Shown piece after piece: positions 41,558-50,350 of a stretch of DNA of 64,000 nt. Position 1 is the first letter of the stretch; every line of letters starts with the position of its first letter. Made by a program: the position numbers and the translations under genes. The DNA comes from Hymenobacter fodinae (GTDB lineage Bacteria > Bacteroidota > Bacteroidia > Cytophagales > Hymenobacteraceae), in the NCBI RefSeq assembly GCF_004745825.1, contig NZ_SRLA01000003.1:868001-932000 (forward strand), in the 5' to 3' direction. A model generated the notes under the pieces. The model had not been told where the DNA came from. It ran no database searches and worked only from the letters and a program-made list of their open reading frames with translations.

Positions 41558-42706
41558 TTACGGCTCCTTGATAGAACTATTTCCCACCGCTGGCGGGGCA
41601 GGCAGCCGCTCCGCCAGGGGCCAGGAATTGCTCCGGAAAGCCACTGTGCGCAACCCTTGGTGCGAAAACTCGGGCGCAGCCGACAGCAGCATTTCCTGGG
41701 CTGATGGGTGACCTAGCGCCTCTCCTACCGTGCGCACCGCACCAGCCGGAACGTGGCGCTCCTCTAAATCCTGCAGTAATTCTTTCCCGCTTACTTCCGC
41801 AATCCGGACCCGCAGGATCTGCTCTAGCTCCTGGCGGTGGGCTACGCGGGCAGCGTTGGTTTGAAAGCGGGCGTCTTCGGCCCACTCGGGGTGGCCTAGC
41901 ACCGCGCACAAGTGCTGAAATTGACGGTCGGCGCCCACGGCCAGCAGCAGGCGCACGCCATCGGCGGCTTGGTATACTGTGCCGTAGGGCACAATGCTGG
42001 GGTGGCCCGAGCCCAGCGGCTGTGGGTCGTGGCCCGTCATGAGGAAGCTGGTAGCCTGGTTGGCTAGGGAGGCTAGGGCGCTATGCAGCAACGACACTTG
42101 CACCAGGGCACCTAGGCCAGTCCGCTCCCGCTGATACAGAGCAGTTAGCAGGCCTTCCTTGAGTTGGTGCGCGGTGAGTAGGTCGACCATGGCCACTGGC
42201 ATTTTCAGGGGCTCCTGGCCCGGCAGCGTATTCAGGTGCATAAAGCCCGCCTCGGCCTGCAGCACGGCATCGTAGCCGGCGCGATTAACGGCAGGGCCAT
42301 AGCCGGTGATATGGCCGTAGATGAGGCGCGGATGGCTGCCCGACAGCGCCGCATAATCGACGCCCAGTTTCTCGGCGTCGCCGGGTTTGTAGCTGGCCAG
42401 TACCACATCAGACTGGCCTACGAGACGCAACACTTCTGCCTTGCCCTCCGGCGTGGTCAGGTCCAGCACCACCGACTGCTTGCCCCAGTTGGCGCAGGAG
42501 AAATACGCCGACACCGTAGTATCGGCCGGCTCGGTGGGGGTGCGCCAGGTCCGGGTTACGTCGCCGGTGGGCGCTTCTACCTTCAGCACTTCCGCTCCTA
42601 GTTCTGCGAAGAACTGGCCTACCTGCGGGCCGGCCAGCACGGAAGCCAATTCGAGTACTTTTAAGCCAGAAAAAGGAAGTGGAAGGTCAGCAGCAGATTG
42701 GGGCAT
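41558..42706 (-). CDS. CaiB/BaiF family CoA-transferase
   Basis: A 382-residue class III CoA-transferase. The N-terminus LPFSGLKVLELASVLAGPQVGQFFAELGAEVLKVEAP and the motif NWGKQSVVLDLTTPEGK are typical. The catalytic Asp is the one in MPVAMVDLLTAHQLKEGLL, near residue 170. Such enzymes move CoA between carboxylic acids such as carnitine, formate or bile-acid derivatives; the acid here is unknown. It runs leftward with an ABC ATPase 17 bases upstream, which may share its transcript. Confidence 0.9.
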   Translation of the reverse strand: MPQSAADLPLPFSGLKVLELASVLAGPQVGQFFAELGAEVLKVEAPTGDVTRTWRTPTEPADTTVSAYFSCANWGKQSVVLDLTTPEGKAEVLRLVGQSDVVLASYKPGDAEKLGVDYAALSGSHPRLIYGHITGYGPAVNRAGYDAVLQAEAGFMHLNTLPGQEPLKMPVAMVDLLTAHQLKEGLLTALYQRERTGLGALVQVSLLHSALASLANQATSFLMTGHDPQPLGSGHPSIVPYGTVYQAADGVRLLLAVGADRQFQHLCAVLGHPEWAEDARFQTNAARVAHRQELEQILRVRIAEVSGKELLQDLEERHVPAGAVRTVGEALGHPSAQEMLLSAAPEFSHQGLRTVAFRSNSWPLAERLPAPPAVGNSSIKEP

Positions 42707-42723
42707 GAAGTGAAGGATGAAGG

Positions 42724-43398
42724 TCAGCTCGCAAGATAGCCCCGGTCGCGGAGTGCGGGCACGGGGTCGGAGGGCAGTTGCTCCAGACGGCCATTTTGCA
42801 GCAGGTACACCACGTCGCAGAGCGGTAGTACCTCGGCGTAGCGGTGGTCGGTGAGCAAGATGCCTTTTCGGGCTTTAGCCTGTTGAAACAGGTCGGCCAG
42901 CGTTTCCACGTGCACCGGCATCACGCCCGAAAAGGGCTCATCGAACAGGGAAAATTGCGTGTTGGCGTGCAGCAACAGCAGCACCTGCACCAGCCGAGTA
43001 GTACCGCCCGATAGCTCTCCAATGCGGCGGGAAAGCTGGGCGCTCAGGTCCGGAAACCCATCGAGGGCTTGTTGCGCATTTACTCCGAACATGCGGGCGG
43101 CCTCCGCTACGGTGAGGCGCTCGGGCAGCAGCGGTACCTGGGGTAAGTAGTTCAGCAGGCCCGGCTGCCGGTACGCGGGGACCACGCGCCGCCCGTTCAC
43201 CCGCACGGAGGCATCGGGCAGGTGGCGGCCCCCAAATACGGTTTGCAGCAGCGTAGATTTGCCACAGCCGTTGCGCCCCAACAGACCCACCACCTGCCCG
43301 GTCTGCACGCGCAGGTACACATCGGAGAGGATGCGCCGCTCCCCGAAGGCGAGCTGAATACCGTCAGCTTCCAGAACGTGCGAAGAAGCTGCGCTCAT
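42724..43398 (-). CDS. ABC transporter ATP-binding protein
   Basis: A 224-residue ATPase. Walker A is GLLGRNGCGKSTLLQ near residue 37, the signature is LSGGTTRLVQVLLLL near 128 (LSGGT instead of LSGGQ), Walker B is FSLFDEPFSGVMP near 150, and the H-loop His is in LTDHRYAEV. It overlaps the stop of the next small membrane protein by 4 bases, so the two probably form one unit. No normal permease gene is near. Confidence 0.88.
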   Translation of the reverse strand: MSAASSHVLEADGIQLAFGERRILSDVYLRVQTGQVVGLLGRNGCGKSTLLQTVFGGRHLPDASVRVNGRRVVPAYRQPGLLNYLPQVPLLPERLTVAEAARMFGVNAQQALDGFPDLSAQLSRRIGELSGGTTRLVQVLLLLHANTQFSLFDEPFSGVMPVHVETLADLFQQAKARKGILLTDHRYAEVLPLCDVVYLLQNGRLEQLPSDPVPALRDRGYLAS

Positions 43399-43721
43399 GG
43401 CAGCACGGCATGAAGTAGCAGCACGGCGGCGCTAAATAGGAGCGTATCTGCTACAATTACACCCGCCCACAGCTGCCAGGGCGCAATATGCAGATTCAGG
43501 TAAAGCCAGTATTGGTGAGGCCGCAGCTGCTCCGATAGGTACCAGATGACGGAAAACGTGCTCAGCTTAGTCAGCACCAGGCCTAGCGTGAGGGGCAGGG
43601 GCCAGTTAGGGAACGGCCCCACGGCCGCCACCGCAAAAATCAGAAGCGAAAACACAACGGCAAACGGCGCCACGGTGCGGTAGAACAGGCCTAGAGCCCG
43701 TAGGTACGTAGATATCGTCAT
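43395..43721 (-). CDS. Small membrane protein, overlapping partner of the ABC ATPase
   Basis: A 108-residue protein with three predicted helices (LFYRTVAPFAVVFSLLIFAVAAV, LPLTLGLVLTKLSTFSVIWYLS, ITLYLNLHIAPWQLWAGVIVADTLLF approximately). Its stop overlaps the ATG of the ABC ATPase, which implies translational coupling. It is too short for a typical ABC permease; it may be a reduced membrane partner or an accessory protein. Confidence 0.7.
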   Translation of the reverse strand: MTISTYLRALGLFYRTVAPFAVVFSLLIFAVAAVGPFPNWPLPLTLGLVLTKLSTFSVIWYLSEQLRPHQYWLYLNLHIAPWQLWAGVIVADTLLFSAAVLLLHAVLP

Positions 43722-43766
43722 GTTTCGCGCGTACTAAGTCAGCCAGGCAACGCGTCAAGTAACAGA

Positions 43767-44507
43767 TTATTCTACCACGCCCAACCGCAGAAACACCGGA
43801 AACTCCACCTCCCGCTCGGCCTCGCCCCAGAGGCGCGTTACATCCTCGGCAATGAGTTGCACGGGGTCCTGTCCGTGCTGCTGTTGGTACTTCACCACAC
43901 TCGACCAAGTGCGCAGGTAGTTCAGGAACCACTCCGCCGACCATTGTCGCCGCACCGGAAACCGGGCGTGCTCTACCTGCGCAAACGGGAAAGGCAGGCG
44001 GGCATATTCATCGGTGATGTGCCAGCGGTTGTCGTCCCAGTAGGGGCGCATAGTTTCGTCGTGAAACTTCTGCACTAGCGGGTCCAGCTCGGGGCTGATG
44101 CGCAGCAGACCGTAGCCCCATTCGGCCACAGTGGCGCCGGGGTGGCCTACGCGGCTAATTTCCCGGTTAAAGGCCTCCATATCGAACCAGTGCACGGCCT
44201 GGGCCACGGTAATCAGGTCGAAGGAATTATCGGGGAAAGGCGTATGCTCGGCGGGCGACAGTTGGTAGGTGATGTTGGGGCGGGCCGGCGCCTGGCCTAG
44301 CTGAGCGGCGCTGATATCGGTGGCCTCTACGTGGGCAAAGTGCTCGGCCAATACCGTGGCCACCTGCCCATTGCCGGTGGCACAGTCCCAGGCCCGCTGG
44401 CGGCCCGACACCCGCGCCAGCAGAAACGTGTACAGCTCGGCAGGGTAATCGATGCGGTAACGGGCGTAGAGGTCGGCTTGGGTGGAGAAACGGTCGAGGG
44501 TAGCCAT
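43767..44507 (-). CDS. Class I SAM-dependent methyltransferase
   Basis: A 246-residue enzyme. The SAM-binding motif I is AWDCATGNGQVATVLAEHF near residue 37, followed by VEATDISAAQLGQA and the post-I motif SFDLITVAQAVHWFDMEAFNREI. The pattern of a 45-residue start (FSTQADLYARYRIDYPAELY) is common among uncharacterised methyltransferases of the UbiE/Tam type. Substrate unknown. It stands divergent to the Gfo/Idh gene across 159 bases. Confidence 0.85.
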   Translation of the reverse strand: MATLDRFSTQADLYARYRIDYPAELYTFLLARVSGRQRAWDCATGNGQVATVLAEHFAHVEATDISAAQLGQAPARPNITYQLSPAEHTPFPDNSFDLITVAQAVHWFDMEAFNREISRVGHPGATVAEWGYGLLRISPELDPLVQKFHDETMRPYWDDNRWHITDEYARLPFPFAQVEHARFPVRRQWSAEWFLNYLRTWSSVVKYQQQHGQDPVQLIAEDVTRLWGEAEREVEFPVFLRLGVVE

Positions 44508-44666
44508 GGGCGGTAGTTGTTGGTAAGGCGTAGTACAGATTCTCTGCCGATATTTCCCGCAGAGGTCCGCAGGGGTGTACGCAGAAGATTGCGGAAGCAG
44601 CTAAGCTCATCCTTCCCGGCAACTCGTACGCCTGCCCAACAACCATCCACCAACCATACCCAATTT

Positions 44667-45683
44667 ATGACTTCTCCTATCCAAGCGGGCCTACTGGCCT
44701 ACGGCATGTCGGGCCGCATATTTCACGCTCCTTTTCTGGCAGCTCACCCCGGCTTTCAACTGCGGGCAGTGGCGGAGCGCAGCCGCAAGCTGGCCGCCGC
44801 CGACTACCCCGATATTATCAGCTACGATTCCGTAGAAGAGCTGCTTCAGGATCCTGAGTTAGACCTGGTCGTTGTTAACACACCTAACTACTCGCATTTC
44901 GACCTGGCCAAGCAAGCCTTGGAAGCCGGCAAGCACGTCCTCATTGAAAAGCCGGTGGGCACTACCGCCGCGCAGATATCGGAGCTGTTTGCCTTTGCCC
45001 GCGAGCGGAATTTGCAGGTATTTGGCTACCAAAACCGACGCTGGGACAGCGACTTTCAGGCCGTGCGCGAAGTGGTGGAAGGCAGGCAGCTAGGCCAGTT
45101 GATTGAAGCGCACCTGCACTTCGACCGCTACAAGCCAGCTATTCATACCAAAGTGTTCAAGGAAGAGCCAACCACACCCGGCGCCGGCCTCAGCTTCGAC
45201 CTGGGCCCGCACGTGCTGGACCAAGCTCTGAGCCTGTTTGGGCAGCCCGCGAAGGTGGAGAGAACCCTGGGCAGCTACCGGCCCCACTCCCAGGTCAACG
45301 ACTATTTCCACTATCACCTCTCCTACCCCAGCGGCCTGCACGTGTTTGTGTCGGGCAGCCTGCTCGTGGCCGACCCCGGCCCGGCGTACGTCCTGCACGG
45401 CACCCAGGGTAGCTTCCGCCAGCACCGAACCGACGTGCAGGAAGCCCAGCTCGACAAAAAACTACCCCTTTCTGATGCGACGTATGGCCTAGATGCGCCC
45501 GGCACGGGCGGCGTGCTCACGGTAGTAAAGCCCGACGGGGAAAAGTCCAGTACTACCATTACCACGCCCCGTGGCAATTATATGGGCTTGTTTGAAGCCA
45601 TGTATCAGTCGCTAATGAATGGGGCGCCGTTTCCGGTGCGCGAGGAAGAGCTTTTCTGGCAGCTTCAGATTATTGAGCAGTAA
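44667..45683 (+). CDS. Gfo/Idh/MocA-family oxidoreductase
   Basis: A 338-residue NAD(P)-dependent dehydrogenase. The N-terminal Rossmann domain begins QAGLLAYGMSGRIFHAPFLAAHPGF, and the EKP motif is HVLIEKPVGTTAAQ near residue 95. The C-terminal domain shows SFDLGPHVLDQALSLFG and YFHYHLSYPSGLHVFVSG. Members act on sugars, inositol or related polyols; YcjS/YdgJ-like enzymes are closest in look. The start at 44667 is supported by the family-typical length; the upstream in-frame sequence is not conserved in style. Confidence 0.87.
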   Translation: MTSPIQAGLLAYGMSGRIFHAPFLAAHPGFQLRAVAERSRKLAAADYPDIISYDSVEELLQDPELDLVVVNTPNYSHFDLAKQALEAGKHVLIEKPVGTTAAQISELFAFARERNLQVFGYQNRRWDSDFQAVREVVEGRQLGQLIEAHLHFDRYKPAIHTKVFKEEPTTPGAGLSFDLGPHVLDQALSLFGQPAKVERTLGSYRPHSQVNDYFHYHLSYPSGLHVFVSGSLLVADPGPAYVLHGTQGSFRQHRTDVQEAQLDKKLPLSDATYGLDAPGTGGVLTVVKPDGEKSSTTITTPRGNYMGLFEAMYQSLMNGAPFPVREEELFWQLQIIEQ

Positions 45684-45760
45684 CCTGAGTGGGTGGCGGG
45701 CTGGGCTCACTGCCTATTTGCGGGCTTGTACCGGCAAAACTACAGGGCACGAAATCCTCC

Positions 45761-45768
45761 TATCTTTG
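45761..45768 (+). promoter_or_regulatory. Putative -7 box (TATCTTTG)
   Basis: Exact match to TAnnTTTG. It would start the DEAD-box helicase transcript with a leader of about 65 bases before the TTG at 45840. Confidence 0.5.
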
Positions 45769-45839
45769 TTGTAACACTATACGCGGTTTGCTGACCCGGA
45801 AAGCAAGGTCAGCCATCTATCATTTTAACTCGCTGAACC

Positions 45840-47522
45840 TTGACGTTTCACGAATTCAATCTCCACGACGACCTACTCGCCGGCGTGGACGCCATGAACT
45901 ATCAGAATGCCACGCCCATTCAGGAGCAGGCTATTCCCAAAATTCTCGAAGGCAAAGACCTAATCGCCTGCGCTCAAACGGGCACCGGCAAAACGGCAGC
46001 GTATCTGCTGCCCCTAATCGATAAGATTTCGCACGCCAAGCACGGCACCACCAGCACCTTGGTACTGGTACCCACGCGTGAGCTGGCCACTCAGATTGAT
46101 GAGCAGGTAACGGGCTTCGGCTACTTTGTAGAAGCCAGCAGCATTGCCATTTATGGGGGCGGCAAAAGCGAAGGCTGGGAGCAGCAAAAGCGCGCCCTCA
46201 CCTCCGGCGCCGATATTATTATTGCCACGCCCGGTCGCCTCATTGCCCACATGCAGATGGGCTACGTGAAGTTTGAGCACCTGAAATATCTGGTGCTGGA
46301 TGAGGCCGATAAGATGATGGACATGGGTTTCTCCGACGATATTCTCAACATCGTGCGGCAGTTGCCCAAGGAGCGCCAGACGCTGCTTTTCTCGGCCACC
46401 ATGCCGAACAAAATCCGGGAGTTCTCGCGGCAGATTCTCAATGAGCCCGACGAAATCCGTCTGGCCGTATCGAAGCCCGCTGCCGGCATCGACCAGCAAT
46501 TCTACATGGCCTTTGATCGCCAGAAGATATACCTGCTAGAGCACATTCTGAAAACTCAGGAGGTGCAGAGCATGGTGCTATTTACGAGCCAGAAAGCGGC
46601 CGTGGGCGGTATAGTGCGCGCCATTAACAAGCTGGGCTACGAGGCCAAAGGCATTTCCTCGGACCGTACCCAGGAGGAGCGCGAGCAAATCATGCGCGAG
46701 TTCAAGAACAAGCAGTTCCCCATTCTGGTGGCGACTGACGTACTAAGCCGCGGTATTGATATCGACAGCCTCTCGCACGTGGTGAACTACGACATCCCGC
46801 GCGCCGCCGAGGATTACGTGCACCGCATCGGCCGCACGGCCCGCGCCGCCACCAAAGGCACGGCCATCACCTTCATCTCCGATCAAGACCAGGACCGCGT
46901 GGTGAAGATTGAGCAGCTGATTGAGCGTGAGCTGGAGAAGAAGAACATCACCGAAGAGCTAGGCCTAGGCGAAGCTCCGGAGTTTGACCCCAAGCGCTTT
47001 GCAGGCCTACGCGGTAAAGTGGGTGGCCGCCCCGAGCGCGGAGGTCGTTCTGGCGGCCACGGCGGTGGTAACCGCGACCGAGGCCCACGCCCCGAAGGTG
47101 GTGGCCGTGGCGGCCGCGATGGTAACCGCCCCGCCCGTGCCGGCGCCCCCGACCCTAAAGATCCTAAGCACCAGGAGCGTATTGCTAAGGCCCAAGCGGC
47201 CCTAGCTGCCCTCGATGCGGGCCAGGCCCCAGCCGTGCCCTACCAGCGCCCCCCACGCGAAGACCGCCCCGAAGGCAGTGAAAGCCGCCCCCGCCGTGAG
47301 CCCCGCGCTCCACGCCCCGAAGGCGAAGCTAGGCCACCCCGCGAGCCGCGGGCCCCTCGCCCACCCCGTGCAGAAGGCGAAGCCGCCGCAGAGCCCCGGG
47401 CCGAAGGCGAAAAGCGCGAAGGCCAGCGCCGCCGCAAGCGCGGTGGCCGCGGACGGGGTCCACGCCCGGAGGGTTCCGCTCCCGCCACTGAAGCCACAGC
47501 CTCAGCACCAAGCGCTGAGTAG
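45840..47522 (+). CDS. DEAD-box ATP-dependent RNA helicase
   Basis: A 560-residue RNA helicase. The start appears to be a TTG at 45840: there is no ATG upstream in frame, and the Phe of the Q motif region (FNLHDDLLAGVDAMNYQNATPIQEQAIP) lies before the first ATG, at residue 19. Motifs: CAQTGTGKTAAYLLP (I), PTRELATQI (Ia), TPGRL (Ib), LDEADKMMDMGF (II), FSATMP (III), ATDVLSRGIDID (V) and YVHRIGRTARA (VI). The C-terminal 180 residues are Arg-, Gly- and Pro-rich with repeated RPEG/PREPRAPR units, probably a disordered RNA-binding tail. It likely acts in cold-shock or ribosome assembly like other RhlE/CsdA types. Confidence 0.93.
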   Translation: MTFHEFNLHDDLLAGVDAMNYQNATPIQEQAIPKILEGKDLIACAQTGTGKTAAYLLPLIDKISHAKHGTTSTLVLVPTRELATQIDEQVTGFGYFVEASSIAIYGGGKSEGWEQQKRALTSGADIIIATPGRLIAHMQMGYVKFEHLKYLVLDEADKMMDMGFSDDILNIVRQLPKERQTLLFSATMPNKIREFSRQILNEPDEIRLAVSKPAAGIDQQFYMAFDRQKIYLLEHILKTQEVQSMVLFTSQKAAVGGIVRAINKLGYEAKGISSDRTQEEREQIMREFKNKQFPILVATDVLSRGIDIDSLSHVVNYDIPRAAEDYVHRIGRTARAATKGTAITFISDQDQDRVVKIEQLIERELEKKNITEELGLGEAPEFDPKRFAGLRGKVGGRPERGGRSGGHGGGNRDRGPRPEGGGRGGRDGNRPARAGAPDPKDPKHQERIAKAQAALAALDAGQAPAVPYQRPPREDRPEGSESRPRREPRAPRPEGEARPPREPRAPRPPRAEGEAAAEPRAEGEKREGQRRRKRGGRGRGPRPEGSAPATEATASAPSAE

Positions 47523-47534
47523 TAGATAGCTCAC

Positions 47535-47571
47535 AAAAAAGCCCCGCTGCGCAAGTAGCGGGGCTTTTTTT
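47535..47571. terminator. Strong bidirectional terminator
   Basis: AAAAAAGCCCCGCT pairs with AGCGGGGCTTTTTT around GCGCAAGT, between the convergent helicase and flavoprotein genes. It has A-runs and T-runs on both sides, suiting both directions. Confidence 0.9.
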
Positions 47572-47621
47572 GTCTACGTTGACTCTAGGCTCAAAGTGGC
47601 TAGTTTGGTCATGTTGTTAAT

Positions 47622-48545
47622 TTACTGCACAGCATGTAGATCAGTATACTCTCCTGCTACAATTAGCTCACGGACTATTGCTGCTCCCGCCTTGCCACCA
47701 TTTGCCACTGCTACGGCCACCTGCCGCATGAACGTGGTAGCATCGCCGGCGGCGTACAAGCCGGGTACATTGGTGGTGCCAAACTCAGAGGCAGCAATGT
47801 GCCCGGTTTCCGTAAGCTCACACCCAAGCTGCTCCGCCAGGTTGCCGGCCAGCCGAATGGGGAAGCGAGCAAAGATGGCCTCAAGGGGGTAGTGTTGTCC
47901 GTCGGTGGTGTGCACGGCGGTCAGGTAGCCCGCCGTGTGCTCCAGTGCCCTAATGGGGGTTTCAATAACCGGCACCTGGTGCTGCTCAATAACCGCTCGC
48001 TGCTCAGAATCGAAGTCGGCCGGGCCATTCGTGAACAGCGTAAGCTGGCGGCTCCAGTTTCGGATCAAGGTTACCAGCTCGGCGCCGGCCGCACCGTTGG
48101 CCAACAGGCCTAGCCGCTGCTCCCGTACCTCGTAGCCGTGGCAAAATGGGCAGTGCAGCACCGAGATACCCCAGCACTCCGCCACGCCCGGAATTGGCGC
48201 TAGCTCGTCAATCACGCCGGTAGCTAGCAGGAGTTTCCGAGAGGAAAAGGTTTCGCCGGATTGCGTCTGGATCTGAAAGCCTCCGTCAGACGCTTCCGCA
48301 TTAATGACTGTGTTGGTAAGGAAGGAAACGGTGGGATACTGGGCTACTTGCTCGCGGGCTATGGCGGCAATAGCGGCGGGGGTCTCTCCGTCGCGGGTTA
48401 GGTAGCTATGTGAGTGCGGCGTTTGCCGATTACACGGACGTTGATTATCTATGACCAACACTTGGCGCATCGAGCGCCCGAGGAGCATTGCCGCGCTTAA
48501 CCCAGCGTAGCTACCTCCTACTATTATCACATCAAGCTTATTCAT
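47622..48545 (-). CDS. Thioredoxin-reductase-like NAD(P)/FAD oxidoreductase
   Basis: A 307-residue flavoprotein. The FAD-binding motif is VIIVGGSYAGLSAAMLLGRS at the N-terminus, the redox-active pair lies in LHCPFCHGYEV near residue 135, and the second nucleotide site follows (LGLLANGAAGAELVTLI, lacking the usual GxGxxG). The C-terminal motif GLYAAGDATTFMRQV binds FAD. Proteins of this type often reduce unknown partners rather than thioredoxin. Upstream are two direct copies of a 16-base element that may be an operator. Confidence 0.88.
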   Translation of the reverse strand: MNKLDVIIVGGSYAGLSAAMLLGRSMRQVLVIDNQRPCNRQTPHSHSYLTRDGETPAAIAAIAREQVAQYPTVSFLTNTVINAEASDGGFQIQTQSGETFSSRKLLLATGVIDELAPIPGVAECWGISVLHCPFCHGYEVREQRLGLLANGAAGAELVTLIRNWSRQLTLFTNGPADFDSEQRAVIEQHQVPVIETPIRALEHTAGYLTAVHTTDGQHYPLEAIFARFPIRLAGNLAEQLGCELTETGHIAASEFGTTNVPGLYAAGDATTFMRQVAVAVANGGKAGAAIVRELIVAGEYTDLHAVQ

Positions 48546-48560
48546 AGTACTTTACTAAAA

Positions 48561-48621
48561 TGCAACTTTGTTTCATTAACAAAACTAGTCGAGTTGATAA
48601 ATAATTGCAACATTGTTTCAT
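48561..48621 (-). promoter_or_regulatory. Two direct 16-base repeats upstream of the flavoprotein gene
   Basis: TGCAACTTTGTTTCAT at 48561-48576 and TGCAACATTGTTTCAT at 48606-48621 differ at one base and start 45 bases apart. Each contains a partial dyad (GCAAC...GTTTC). They lie just upstream of the flavoprotein start at 48545, in an AT-rich stretch, and are likely binding sites of a TetR- or MarR-type regulator; no regulator gene is adjacent. Confidence 0.5.
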
Positions 48622-48636
48622 AAATAAATAGATGCA

Positions 48637-48668
48637 TAAGAAAGCCCGGTCTGAGCCGGGTTTTCTTG
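48637..48668. terminator. Terminator between two reverse-strand genes
   Basis: AGAAAGCCCGG pairs with CCGGGTTTTCT (one G-T wobble) around TCTGAG. It lies 50 bases beyond the stop of the reverse-strand gene ending at 48719. Confidence 0.6.
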
Positions 48669-48718
48669 TTTTAGTGGGAAGACTAGGCCAAATAAATATT
48701 CAAGCGCACTTTGCCATT

Positions 48719-50236
48719 TTACTTCTCCTCCCGGACAGTAGCGCGGGCAACTAAATACGCCGGCAGTTTTTGCACTGACTGATTTAATGTCGCTATATTT
48801 TGCCGCTGTTGGGTCTTATCGGTGAGGTACTGGTTGTAATTGAGGAATAAGTAATACGCCAGCAGTCTGTTAAATGCGTCCAGGTTAGAATCTTCTACCG
48901 TCGACAGTAAGCGCTGTTCTAATTCTCGGGGCTGCTCTGTTTCGGCTAATGCTCGCCCAATGCGGTTTACGGCACCGAAATAATGGTTCTTACTCGGATT
49001 GTCAATTCGTAGGATGATTCCCAGCAGCAGGTCAGGCACGTTAATGTCCAATTCTTCTAATTCCCGCAAGTAGGTCTGGCGTTTTTCCCAGGCGTAGCTG
49101 CCATCCGACATCCGCTCAAACCGGTCGTTCATAATGTCGAGGTGAGCCCGCAGGAAGGTTTCCCAGTTCACAGCCTCCGCCGAAAGCTGCGCAATGCCCA
49201 GGGCGTGCAACCGGGGGCTGTCGTCTTGGCTGCAGCCCCCTACCACCCGGCGGCTCCGTTTGAGCAGCAGGGCTCTTGCAGGCGAGTAATAGCGGGCTAC
49301 GTATTCCTCAAACTCATCTGAGGTAGTACCCAGCGCGGCATCATCCGTAGCGGCTTTTACCAACAGTTCCCGGAAGCGTGGGGTCTGGGCAATAGCATCT
49401 ACCTTCTGAAGCCGTAGCGAATCCCACTCGCGGTACGCTCGCCACTGTGCTTTCTGCTCCTCCTCACTGATATTATCATTGTACTCAACAACCGGGCGCT
49501 TGGTCTGCTGGTGCACAAACTGCAAGAGCGCAGCTTGGCTTGCCGTTTCCTTCTGTGGCATTCGTACGCCAGTGCGTTTTGCCGCGGGCAAGTAGATCTG
49601 TGCAGTGGTGTCCACGAGGCAATCCGCGTACTGCACCCACATAGCGTATGATTTGGCCAGCGGCTTCCGGGACAGTCCTTCCGGGAAGTAGAATGCCTCC
49701 ACATAAGGTTTTGGGTAGCCTCGCTTCTCATATTCTACAATCCACTTTCCCGAAGCAAGAGTGCTAGCCGAGGCATGACCATCCGTCGAAATAGTATAGT
49801 CGCCGCGCCCGTTTAGCGGAATACTGCGGTATTCTGTTGACGAGTGCGACTTGCCCTCGTACTCGTCCTGCTCGTGGGTAGCTACTACCAGCAGCCCAGG
49901 TTCTTGCTTGGCGGCCGGAAACTGGCGCAGAAAGTCGTCTACGGTAGTGCCCGACCTCAGCAGTTTGGCGGCCGCCGCCAAGTCTCCTTTTTCCAACCGA
50001 ACGTAGGTGGCCTACCCCTGCCACTTGCCCTGATACACCCGCGACAAATCACAGACCTTGTGGCGCAGGTTTAGCGAATCTACTATTCGCTGCAGCCGGC
50101 TCATGGTACGCGGTGAGTAGAGCAAGCCGTTAGCAGTTGGTCCAAACTCGCCAACTGGCGTGGCTGGCATAGTTGATTGGGCGCGGCAAGTGGTTAACCC
50201 GGCCCATACACACGAAATAAGTATCCATATTCTCAT
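48719..50236 (-). pseudogene. Exported protein gene interrupted by an in-frame amber codon
   Basis: From the ATG at 50236 the frame reads MRIWILISCVWAGLTTCRAQ (signal peptide with a possible lipobox LTTC) and goes on to VYQGKWQG, where a TAG stands at 50014-50012. The same frame then stays open for about 430 codons to 48719 (ATYVRLEKGDLAAAAKLLRSG onward). The joined product would be about 505 residues, rich in charged helical sequence, of unknown family. The amber codon falls inside a GTAGGCCAC, the iterated motif of this genome, and is the only such motif in the gene. The downstream half has no good ATG near its start (a TTG at 49996 is the best). It is a nonsense-mutated gene, or less likely a sequencing error or read-through. 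Confidence 0.7.
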
Positions 50237-50350
50237 AACATACTGCGGCGCAATACCGGGCCGCGAACGGGCTATGGTTGAGTAAATCAACGATGCTCGT
50301 TTTGCCCGTTTTGCACACGATGGCCCAGAAAAATTTCTGAGACGCAGTAC

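Noticed and set aside
48719..50236. Reading the amber at 50012-50014 as a recoded (pyrrolysine-type) sense codon
   Set aside because: Several ordinary genes in the window end in TAG, and nothing suggests a suppressor or pyrrolysine system. A nonsense mutation is simpler.
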